A stretch of DNA of 64,000 bases. It comes from Vanilla planifolia (taxonomy: Eukaryota > Streptophyta > Magnoliopsida > Asparagales > Orchidaceae). Under the pieces are notes generated by a model. The model was given only the letters and a program-made list of their open reading frames with translations, searched no databases and was not told the origin of the DNA. Location of the stretch: NCBI GenBank assembly GCA_023846275.1, contig CM043878.1, positions 8,487,501-8,551,500 of the forward strand, read 5' to 3'. The position numbers and the translations under genes were made by a program. Position 1 is the stretch's first letter, and the number at the start of each line of letters is the position of its first letter. Positions 1 to 10,900 of this stretch are shown one piece after another.

Positions 1-1
1 G

Positions 2-974
2 CTCTGTGGGACGAAGTTCTGCTTCGCCATGAAGGTCGTGAACAAGAAGACGCTTGCGCGACGCAAGATGCTGCCACAGGCGCAGATGGAAAAGGAGATA
101 TTGGAGTGTCTCGACCATCCCTTCTTGCCTTCTCTGTACGCCCACTTCGACACCGAGAGACACTCTTGCTTGGTGATGGAGTACTGCTCAAGCGGAAATC
201 TCCATGCCCTCCGTCAAAGGCAGCCTGGCAAATGCTTCTCCGAGCAGGCGACAAGGTAAATTTAGCCGGCTTGAACGCATATATTTGTTTCCAATTTCTA
301 TTTCTTTCTATTATTGCATTTGTAGACACTATGGAGCCGAAATCCTTCTTGCTCTGGAATACCTGCACATGCTGGGAATTGTCTACAGAGGTCTGAAGCC
401 AGAGAATGTCTCGTTGAAAGATGACGGCCACATCATGCTCTCCGATTTCGATCTTTCGCTGCGATGTGCAGTTCCTTCAATGCCTGTCAGCTCCTCAGAA
501 TCGGCCTTGCATCGCCCAGAAAGCACCGCATGGTGCTGTGTTCCACTCCTCGTGAGGGGGAGATCCAAAAAGGACGAAAGGGTTGCGAAGCAAGAGAGAG
601 CCGAGATCAGCCACCAGTTGATCCCGGAGCTTATTGCAGAGTGTGGGGGAAGCGATGCATACCTTGCGCCGGAGATCATGAAAGGGGAGAGACATGGGAG
701 CGCCGAGGACTGGTGGGCGCTTGGCGTGCTATTGTACGTGCTCCTGTTCGGGAAGTGTCCCTTCAACGGGACGGAGAGCAGGACCACTCTTCTGCCGTTC
801 CCCGAAACGTCGTCAGTGAGCTTTGCCGCCAGGGACCTTATAAGAGGGCTGCTTGTGAAGGAGCCCCGGCAGAGGATCGGGTTTCGCCGTGGAGCCACCG
901 AGGTGAAGCAGCATCCGTTCTTCCATGGCGTGAACTGGGCGGCGCTTTTAGGGAGCACCACTCCAGCCGACTAG
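2..974 (+). CDS. AGC group VIII (D6PK/AGC1-like) protein kinase, 3' part, probable pseudokinase
   Basis: Two exons, 2-255 and 326-974, joined by a 70-bp GT-AG intron (256-325). The 5' part, including the Gly-rich loop, lies left of the window. Visible in order: the ATP-anchoring Lys in FAMKVV (codon 32-34), the alphaC Glu in [81 protein letters not shown] and [12 protein letters not shown] instead of DFG, and a long insert before YLAPE, are hallmarks of plant AGCVIII kinases, which phosphorylate Ser/Thr targets such as PIN auxin carriers. SLRCAV and [17 protein letters not shown] favour the D6PK/AGC1 branch over PINOID. Oddities: the catalytic-loop Asp is Gly (GGT, 390-392), the segment before YLAPE lacks the usual SFVGTHE pattern, about seven residues are missing after PFNG, and the protein stops just after the kinase domain. 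Family is certain; activity is doubtful. Confidence 0.88.
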
Positions 975-1479
975 CCGTAGTAGTAGTAGCTCTCTCCTTA
1001 GAAAGACCATTCCGTTTTGCTTCTTCAAACAGCATCAAAGAACAGACTTTTGTAGATACGTTGTGTATTTTGTATGTTATGGATTAACATTGCTTTCTGT
1101 AGTGAGTGGTAATGCAATATTTTAAAATGGATAATCTTTTTTTACTTAATTTTTAAAATCATATAAATTTTAATATTATGTATGAGTAACCATCCAATGT
1201 TAACATCATCTTCCATCAAATATGTGATATATCTTATTTTATTATTTTATTAGAATTATATTATATAAATAAGGAAAATATTATTTACATGTAAGATACA
1301 TCTATATTACAATAATATACATACTTAATTATGTAGAATCAAAACATTGCAACATATATATCTTATGATATAAAAGTTTGATAGAATTCCAAAAATAATT
1401 TACTTACTAATTTTAGTTAACAAAGATAGTTATTTTTCATACATCCACTTTCTTTTATTTTATACTCAAGTTTGGGTGA
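975..1479. other. Kinase 3' flank and AT-rich intergenic spacer
   Basis: After the kinase stop the sequence turns AT-rich within about 130 bases. TTGTGTATTTTGTATG near 1060-1075 resembles a plant far-upstream polyadenylation element. No second reading frame, RNA gene or clear repeat is visible up to the next promoter region. Confidence 0.5.
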
Positions 1480-1681
1480 ACGGTTTTTAGCTTTAAAACT
1501 ATGCCTTACATATATATATTCAACCGTTTGTATCACGTGACAAGCCAGTGACACATCTGCGTTCTGCTGCACTACAGCCAAGGTTCTTCGGGGAGGGAAG
1601 CGGAGGAATAGTTAGAAGGAAGTTCGTCATCGTTTTCTTCTGGATTTTGCTTACAATCGACTTCTTTTGTATACCCAGTAG
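1480..1681 (+). promoter_or_regulatory. Candidate promoter and leader of the TPR gene
   Basis: A TATA-like stretch (about 1510-1520) is followed by AACCGTT at 1522-1528 and a perfect G-box, CACGTG, at 1534-1539. AACGGTTT near 1479-1486 mirrors the AACCGTT, giving an inverted pair of MYB-core-like sites. The DNA then becomes GC-richer up to the start codon at 1747, as expected for a leader. G-boxes are bound by bZIP and bHLH (including PIF) factors and are common in genes for chloroplast proteins. The transcription start itself cannot be placed. Confidence 0.4.
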
Positions 1682-1735
1682 ATGGATTGTCGGCTCCCTA
1701 CGGCCGTAATGAAATTCTTCTTGCTTAATTTCTAG
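1682..1735 (+). promoter_or_regulatory. Upstream ORF (17 codons) in the TPR gene leader
   Basis: ATG at 1682 opens a 17-codon frame ending in TAG at 1733-1735, 11 bases before the main ATG. It lies in a different frame and cannot extend the protein. It could lower translation of the main frame only if transcription starts upstream of 1682, which is not known. Confidence 0.3.
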
Positions 1736-1746
1736 TCCAAGCAGAG

Positions 1747-1923
1747 ATGTTTTTGCGTTCCATTAATTTTCAATTGACTTTATGCCGATCGGCTTGTTTA
1801 CAGGTATTCCTTCGAGCGAGTTGTCTGAGGGTAGGGATTATTGGAGAAAGTTTTGTAAAACGTAGCTTTCTTTTCACGGCAAAAGCTCGCGGCTTTGGTA
1901 CTGAACCACCGAAGAAAGGAAAG
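1747..1923 (+). CDS. TPR gene exon 1 (residues 1-59, transit peptide)
   Basis: This is the first in-frame ATG; upstream in-frame sequence offers no better start. The donor is AAG|GTATGG, phase 0. The peptide is rich in Arg, Ser, Leu and Phe with no acidic residue before about position 34. It could target plastid or mitochondrion; family knowledge favours plastid. Confidence 0.8.
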
Positions 1924-4900
1924 GTATGGTTTTTAGTTTTTTCTGTTTGAAGTTAAAGTAGCTATTGTTTCTGACTTTGCAATGCATACATTCTTGGCTC
2001 ACGTTAAGTATTATTTAATTTCAAACCATGTTTTGACATGGGGTTTGGATGGGTTATGCTAACTATTTTAGTTAGGTTAACCCAAATAGTTTTTCTACTC
2101 TGGAATCTGTTTGATTACCAACCCAAATTTGAAAATATAGCCCAAAGCTTATTTAGGCTATTTAATAAGTTCATATAGGATAACAAATGAAAACTGTTTT
2201 CATACAACCACTTATCATTAATCCAATGTTAAAGAGCAGAAGAAAATAAACAAGCACAATTAGAAACTAGAGAATGACCAATATCATAAACAAAATAACT
2301 TTATACAATTACATCTTAATTACCTGAATAAAGTTCAACCATAATAAACCATAAAATATAATTCATAATCTAAGAATTATTAGCTTCTTTTTAAATGTTT
2401 ATATTGTTGGCTCTTGATTAACTATAAGAGTACATTATAAAGTTGCTAAAGGTTTGCAATGGAAAGATTACTATTCCAAAAGAATGGATGGCTCTTAGAA
2501 AAAATAAAACAACAAAAGGTACAAAAGATTATAGACATTAACATGTCAATGACACTGGAGTAATTGGCCATACAGATTGATAAGAGGCGCAACCCCATTT
2601 TTCCTTATTAATCATGGATGGGGAAGCTTTCACAGGGTGTTATAAGAGTGAAGAGTAGGCATCATTCTTGAAATCTTTGGCGGGAAGGCTTGCAAATTTG
2701 TAACAATGTTAGGTAATGTCGAGGTTCTTAGTAGGATTTTTCAAGTAGATGAATGTATGAGGTGGTGGGTTGGTTGAAGAAAATGTGGAGGGAATAATTA
2801 TAGTATTAAGTCATTTACAAGCATTAGGCTTAATAATGGTAGAAGTAGAAGTCACTATGTATTTTGGTGGTTAAATAGGTGGTTGTGAGGAGGAATTGAG
2901 GGCACTAATTAGTATGGTAGATGGGTCTAGTAAGAGCCTCCCTTTAAGTCTATTGGGATCTTTGTGTTTGATCGAAACAAACACTTTACTATTAGTAGGT
3001 GAACCACTTGAGAGTTAATTTTGTTGTTTAGTGTGGTCCTTAGTGATTATCTTTACTTTCTAGAGTAGACAAATAGTAGTTTATAAGCAAATGTGCCACA
3101 ACTTTGGGACAAGTTTGTTCTTTAATTGTAGATCTTGGGATTTAGATGAGATTGTCTCCATATTAAATTGAAATCTTCTTGGAAAACACACAAGTGATGT
3201 CATATTAAATACAAAATATGGCAAAGGTGGGTGGAGCATTGGTGGCAGTCAAATGGTCCATCATGATTGTCTTGTTGAAGAATCTTGCAAGCATTGATAG
3301 GCCTATAACATTCTTGAATTGGTGGGTAAGCCTTGGAGTTTAGTCTAGATAAGAATGCGATTAAGTCTCCTTTCACGATCATTTTAGCCACCATCTTTAG
3401 AGAATGAGGGTTCTTTCATTAATATTGTAAACATCTGCTTGAAGGACATCTATGAAGTCATCCTTGAATGTGAGTTTGAACCTCTTTTCATGCAAATTGG
3501 AACAAGAAGTCTTTTCAACACTAGGCATAAACTTCCAAGCCACACCTTGGCTCCAAAGTTTGTTGGTTGCTTTAATAATGTGAGCATAGGAGGATCTTTT
3601 TCTAATATAGCCTCCAACAATTGAGTGATTCTAGTGGGATTATCTTTCTTGAATCTCTACGTTGGAGAAGGAGAATGTGTGGTTGGGGCAAGGTTGTGGT
3701 GAACGTGTTGAAAGGAGTTTGGCTTCTAGGTGAACAAGGTTCTCAAATTTGTGATGCAATGTAGAGTTAGAGTTGCATCAACAAAAATGCTTGTGAAAAT
3801 TGTGGGGGCTTGGTGAATATCATTCAGTGATTGCTAGAGAGGGGAACATCATTCATTGGATGAGCAAGGGTTGGGTTATTATCATTTCAATATAACCATG
3901 GTGAGCTCTTGTAGTTATAAAGGTGTCCTTAGTAAGCTCAATCATGCAGTCATCCATATCATGATCCTTAAGAGATGCGCTTGTATCAAAATTATTTGTA
4001 TTTGATTTGATCTTTATATTGTTTCCAAACCTAGCTTAGAAGGATTCTTTATGGCTTGCCCAACTATTTTTACACATTAGAAGTTGAAGCATTTGGTGCA
4101 CCATACTTGGCTTTGAGGAATGCAATGATCATGCACCATAGTCACCAATGGGTTGCAATTTGCATCCATGGACAGAGACGATGTTATTGAAGTATTAGGA
4201 GGGAGCTCTTTGCGAGAAGAATGGTTCGTAAAGACAATGAAGTCTTCAAGGCACAGTTAAGAAAAGCAAAAGATAGATCAAAGGGCCTTGAACGAGTGCA
4301 AGGAAGAGACGGAGGGTGCTCCTGGTGCATTCTCTCTCTTTCTTTTGTCCATGTCATTCTATGATGCCAACAACAATTAGGGTAGTTCTAATTGGGAAGT
4401 GCTCTTGTGTAATCTTAGAAAAAAGCCAAGAGAGGGGGAAGTAGCATGGAAAGGCCATAGAGGTGGAGACAAAAAATTGAGGGACAAGAGACCATGAAAG
4501 CAAGATCAACAGATGGAGCTGACTATTATTGGATGAAATGAAGTGCATATTTGTTGAGGTTTATGGGTGGAGAAGATGATTGTTAACAATAGGAGTAGTG
4601 ATCACTAATGTGGATAAAGCGAAGTGAGAAAAACTAAGGTTGTAATGATGGAGGGTGAAGATTGATGGAGCTTTTGAGGATTTTTGAAGTTTTGCTTTAG
4701 ATAATCATTGACAATGACGGAGGAGCAAGGTTTAGCTACTGCTTAGAGAGGATTGTGACGATGGTGTTTATTAAAAACCTAGTAGGTTAAGGGAAAGGAT
4801 AGTGGGTTACGTGGAGTTAAAACATGCGAGTTTTGCAGGCTTAGACTAAGATAACTATATTTAATCCAATCTAGACCCCAAGTTAAGTTTGGTCTATGAG

Positions 4901-7900
4901 ATTCTTATTCAAGAGAGTGGAGGCTTAGCTACTTGAGTCAATTCTTTGAGGCTTAATCTTAAAGTTCAATCTCCCACCATGAAATTCATCAACGGGTAAG
5001 AAAAGGCTTTGCCATGTTAGCTAAGAGGTCACGTCAAACAAAGACAAACTCACTTATGAGTGAAATAAATAAAGTCAATATGGATGACTTCAATAAATTA
5101 TTAGTATGTTTACCCCGCTCTTTCTTCAATGCAACTTATCCCTCGTGTGCGGGGTAGAGCATTAGGCTAGCACCCTGGTTTATCATTTCATGTGAATGTC
5201 ATTGACGAGATAAGAGGTAACGTCTAACCACCTTATGCGACCTCTTGAGGAGATAAAGAGTAAGGTTCAGCCGCCTTATGCCATTTCTTGAGGAGATAAG
5301 GGGTAAGCTCTAGCTATCTTATGTTTCCTCCCTAGGGGATAGGAGATAATAATTTGGCCGCTCATGCCCATGCTTTGCATCGCTATCTACAGTATATCTT
5401 TCTAGGAGATAAAGAAAAAAGGATAATAATTGGCCATCTTGATTCATGCATGAGCTCTATTATAGAGGACCCCTTGGGATCAGTTGAGAAGGGGAGAGGA
5501 ACTGGCTCTAAGAGTGAATACTACTTTGAAGGGAAAGAGTTTTCTAGCTTATTCCCTTGTCCTTCCTCTTTCTTCCTTAGCTCTTCTCGTCTACTTTGGT
5601 AACGCTCAACCTATGATGATCTATGAGGCACCAAGTTCTTGTTTCTACTATGAAATTTTAATCCTAAAATTTTTAACTAAGCTTTTATTAATTCTTTAAA
5701 TTCAATTTCAGCATCAACATTTGTGGCATCATTTGTGGGAATGGGTAGGGAAGTTGAAATGACAATCTTAAGGAGATTAAGCTTTATTTTCTGAAGAAAA
5801 GTTTTTCTTCTCCTTTTGATCAAGAAGCAATAGAGTCAAAAGTTTGTTTTATAAAAGGGGCCTAGGAGGGCTTTCTCGTGGCACCAAATCTCCCAGCTTT
5901 CTCCTTATGGCTGATAAGTACATCTCTTACTCTTACTTCACTCAAAGATATGGCCATATTTTGCATAAAAAACATATCTTTTTTTGTCTCAACATAAAAT
6001 GTTTCTCTTTCAAAAGAAAATAGTCTTGAGATTGTTCAGGATTGCTTAAGATTCCATATCTTCTAAAACTAATTCAAAGAATCTTTTTCTCAGTTGACTC
6101 GACAAGATCAATTACCCAAAAGCATCTTCATTTGGTCAAAATTCGCTCAATGAATCTACTTTATCCTCATAAATTTGATTGCTCATCTAGATTCTCTAGA
6201 GATATAAACATACCAAGGCAATTCATATGGTACTAGGGTTTTTGACATAATCTTGTTGAATGTGAGTCATCACTCAAAATATGAAATTGCCTTGAGAAAC
6301 CATAAGTTGAATCCATATAGGTGGATTTTAACTTGCAATGTGAACCTGCTTAATGGGATCATATGTCATGCCAAAATCCTAGTATTGCATTGGTACTAAG
6401 CCCAAATTTGCTCTGATAATCTCTCAAGTTGGTCAAAATATCTCGAGATGTGAAAATGTTAAGAGAAAATTCGTATATCATAGTCCTATGCAAATGAGCC
6501 AATAGGTGGTTGTGACATGTTTATTGAGAGAGTTATATTTCATATGTCAATAGTCCGTGAGAGCGAGCCTGATTGAATTTCTTGATTTTAATAAACCTCG
6601 AATAGTTTCATGTTTTTTGAAGTTTGTCGATCTTGAATGAGGACATAGGGATTCAAGTGTCCATTCGCCACTTGAATCGTCTGCTTCTATCTCTGATTAA
6701 CTTAATCTATTATTTGGAAAATGACAAGCTCATTCTCGATCCTTTCATCCTCATCGTTGTTCCATCGCACAAAAGTCTCTAGCAGTCTTTGCCTCTTTCT
6801 TTCCTTCCCTTTGTCCCATTGAATGAAAGGCTTGAGAGTTTTAATTGGCTCTCTGTGGATGTCCCATATACTCTCTTTTATAAAAACTTGACTCTACAAC
6901 AATACAAGGACCCAACCTATTTCTTGCTCAGATCAACGTTTTCTAACCCCTTTGATCACCTACTCTTAGGGATCAAGGGCATTTCAGTCCTTTTTCTCTT
7001 TTCCTTCAACTGTATCTTCTGTAGTCGGGGATCAAAGGGAGTTCAATTCTTCTTTTCCCTTTTTCCTTTGATGGTATCATCTGCACTTGAGGATCAAGGG
7101 GAGTTTAGTTTTTCTTAACTACAACAAGAATGACAAAAGACCTTATGATAAAAAGTGTGTAACTCTAACTCTTTGGAAAATGTATTATTATTTTCTTTCC
7201 ATTAATTGTTACAGGTTATGAAAAGCAAAATGTAAGTACCAAAAGGGTAAGTATAAGGAACTCCTTGAGTCCTATATTCTTGAGGGCTTTTGAAGGATAT
7301 GAACTATCTTTTATACCCTTCAAGATCGACTCTCTCAGAAGTATTGTCATTCATGACAAACCCAAATAATCTTGAGTTTAGCATAGGGGAAGGCTTCAGT
7401 TTGCTTGAAGGTTTTAAGAGTCAGTCTTCTTTTCTTATTTGGCATCATTGCTCTTCCGCATTAAGGTTTATTTGGCGACTAACCTCAAGTGCTTATGTCT
7501 CAAGTGATTGCCTTTAGTGTTGCTTGTCTTGCTTCCAAGCCTCAAGTGTGCAAACCTTGATGGACTAACCTCGAGTGCTACTACTTGAATTTCTGTCCTC
7601 TAGTTCTCGGTCTAGAGTGTCTAATAATACAACCTTGATTACTGTTTATGGGACTTGCATTTTCTAGTGCTTGAGTATCCAACCTTGAGAGCTTTTGGGT
7701 TCAAGCCCTAAGGTCTTGTGTGTTTGACCTTGAATGTTGTCTCTTGATTGCCACTCTCAAGAAATAATCTCGAACTTCTAGGCTCAATTATTAAGCTCTT
7801 GAGCAACCAATCTCAAGTGCTCAAGCAACTGAACCAAGTATTGCTTCTCTTGTTTCTAGCCTCAAAATTCTCAACTCTCGATAGTCTATCATTGGGTGCT

Positions 7901-10900
7901 GATTTCCTAGGCTTCCATCATTGAGGGTTCAGTGTCGAGGATCTAGAATCAAGCAACTGGCTCTCAAGTAACAAGCTTGAAATGCTTATTTGCCAAGTGT
8001 CCAACCTTAAGGATTGCTTAGTTTGCTTTTAGACCTCATGTGCTTATGTGTGGATAGTGCATTGTCGAGTATTGTTTGAAGAGCTTCTTTTCTAGACTGC
8101 TCAGTCTCGAGGATCCTGTCTTTAACAATAGGCTTTTGAGCATACAAACTCAAGTGCTTATGTGTCCAGGCTAGAGTGCTATCTCAAGAGCTTTTGTTCT
8201 TGAGTGCTCATTCTCAACAAGCTTTTTTTTTATCTTTTGGTGCGAAAGTGCTTAAGTCCACATGATCTATCCTTGAGTGTAGATTTTCAAGCTTTCAATC
8301 TATAGAGTTGATCTCTAGGTTAGCACTTAGACTTGACAGTCTCTTCTTTTTGCTTCAGTCTTTGATTTTGTTGGTGCAGCATCAAGTGCTTTTGTGTAGT
8401 ATCCGGTCTTGTCATCCTCTTCCAAACTTGATGGTTTCTTGAAATGCCTATCAACCCCAAACTGGAAAAAGAGTCTTGCAAGTGCACTTTTCCTTCTATT
8501 CTACTTATCAAAGGTATGGTTTATACTTTTTCTAGAGTTTTCAACACCTTACATCACTTGCATTTTTCTAATTTTGTCTTATATGGAGCTACCTCTCTTA
8601 AGTTTAATTATGACACAAAACAAGTGCTCAAATGTATAAGCAATTTCAATGTCTCGTTTATCACCCAAGAACTTATCTTTCTTTGCATGAAACAATAAAA
8701 CTTTTTCCAGTTGATCTTGATTGAATCATGTTTCACAGGCATCACTTAAAGCTTGAGCTTTATCCTAACAATTTAAAAGCTTGACTAGTTCATCCTCGAC
8801 CTTCTTTTCTCCTACATCACTGGTTTGATGTATGAAGGACTCAAATGGCATGTTCTCAACTTCTTTTCACCTTCATAGTTACTTTATCATAAGGTCGTGA
8901 GATGCATAACCTTGTATTCTTCTCATCTTTCGTTATTGTTCCATTGTTTGAAGGACTCGAGAAGCATGATCTTGGCTATCTCTCCTCCCTCTTGTTGCTG
9001 CTACATGGCACGAAGGTCTTGAGAAGCATGGATTTACCATTTGCTTCTTTCATTGCTATTTAATTGCACGACAGACTATAGAAGTAGTCCCACTCTCCAA
9101 CCTCACTACTTCCTCATCACATGAAGGTCACATTAGGCTTAATTTTCCTTTCTTTTTTCCTTCACGTCTATTCCATTGAGTGAAGACCATAAGTGGCTCA
9201 ATCCTTGCTTCTTGTCTCTTTTGTTCACCTCTTTTCCATCAAGGGAAGATCTCAAGAGGCTTAACCCTTGCTTTCTCTCTCTTTTTTTCATCTCTATTCC
9301 ATTGATTGAAGGCCTTAGGAAGCTTAGCTTTTGCTCTCTCATTCCTTCCCCTTTGTTCCATCGAGTAAAGACCTCGAGGGGCTTAGCCCTTGCTTTCTCC
9401 CTCTTTCCTTCCCGGTTGTTCTATCGAGTGAAGATCATTAGAAGTAGATTTTAGTTCCTTCTTTGTCCTTCACCACTATTACATCCGTTTAAGGCCTCTA
9501 AATGCAAAGCTCTTGCTTCCTCTCCCTCAAGACTATTTTCCTCTTGACCCTCTAACTTAGGTTTTGCTCTCAAGAACTTGCACATCGCTCTTGAGCTTGA
9601 GCAATTCTCTTAAGCAAACTATCTATAGCAATTCTTGTGTCAACCACAAGAACCATCGGAGGTAAAGAACTAATTTTAACTCTTAAGATTGCAACAAAAG
9701 TTTCTGTTAGAGTGATCCCTCTTGTTCAAACTTTGGCACTAGTTTGGTAGTATCCATCACAATCAATTTCTTCTAAGAAATATTCTCAATGCATCCTCCT
9801 TTCTTTTAAGAGGTTCATCACTTTCCAAAGCAATTAACGTAGCCTGAAGGCAACCCATATGGTAATTCCTCTTCTCAGAACCAAAACAAGTTAATTAGGG
9901 TTCAAACTCCAGTCAACTTGAAATTTTGATGCAAAAATTATATAATCTGAAAATTACTCTGAAAATCTAAAATTGTATGTTACCCTTTTTAATTATTCTT
10001 TATGTGAAGGTATGTTGAAAATTTTTTATTTACAACATAATTGATGATATAATTAGTTTTGGGATTGAATGAAGATATGAAATTTGCATAAAAGAATTTT
10101 GGCTGTTGATCCATAATGGGGTCACGTGGTAAGCATTGGCAAATGGCCATAACTTCAAAGCCGAGTGTTGGGAGATGTCCCTCAAGGCTGCATGCTTGGG
10201 GCTCAGGCTACTCAAATCAATGTTTCTAGGATTTGGTTCAAGTTTTTTGAAGCTTAGCCACTTGATGTTAATTTTGTGGATCTTAGTCTTCAACAAGCTC
10301 AGTCTCTCATGATGAATTTTATTAGTCGACAATAAAGCACCCTACCATGTTAAACAAGTGGTCCACATAAAGCTAAGCAAATTTCATTTATGGGTCAAGT
10401 AAAGAAAGTCAATAAGGATGGCTGCAATAAATTACTAAGGTGTTGTACTTTGCTTTCAATATAGTTCTTCCCCATGCAAGATATAGCCCATGATTTGGGC
10501 CACCAACTTGCATTGTCATTTCATGTGGGAGCACTACTAAAGAGATAAGGGTTAAGTTTTAGCAACCTTATGCTGCCTCCTAAGAAGATGAAGGGTAAGG
10601 TTCAGCTACCCTATGCTCTTAACAATGTGTTGAAATGGCTAATTGTGCTTATGGTCTTGAATTATTCGGCTTTGACTAGATTTTTTGAGTTTATCGTTTT
10701 TATCATTGCTTGAATAAAGTTACATTGATGTATTTGTATTGATCAAACTTCAAATGACTTCATATAATAGATTGATATGGTTTTTGTCATGGCCTATGTA
10801 TTTTATGGGATTTATTTAATGTTATATTTTTGTGCTTAGCAATATTAAGGGGCTTGTTGCTAAAATCTTCATTTAGAAATCATGTTCAAAGCAAAGCATT

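Larger units (their letters stand above)
4870..10620 (+). mobile_element. Decayed LTR retrotransposon in intron 1 (Ty3/gypsy-like, non-coding remnant)
   Basis: Two related but heavily diverged direct repeats (about 4870-5345 and 10210-10620, offset about 5.3 kb) flank the unit. A primer-binding-site-like sequence follows the left repeat (5724-5741), suggesting that the 5' LTR extends to about 5722 and that the 3' copy is truncated. The interior shows no gag or pol but has several minisatellite arrays, a known feature of non-coding parts of Tat/Ogre-type gypsy elements. Outer edges and superfamily are inferred. Confidence 0.5.

Noticed and set aside
383..961. Long minus-strand open frame opposite kinase exon 2
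   Set aside because: It is the complement of a conserved kinase domain and has no domain of its own.
464..1087. Second plus-strand frame overlapping kinase exon 2
   Set aside because: Out of frame with the conserved kinase motifs; a shadow frame in GC-rich coding DNA.
2040..2140. Possible MITE with GGGTTTGG and CCAACCC ends
   Set aside because: The ends do not form a convincing inverted repeat and no target duplication is seen.
9139..9454. Repetitive open frames on both strands encoding similar repeating peptides
   Set aside because: Produced by the 63-bp (multiple of three) minisatellite; present on both strands and without domain support.
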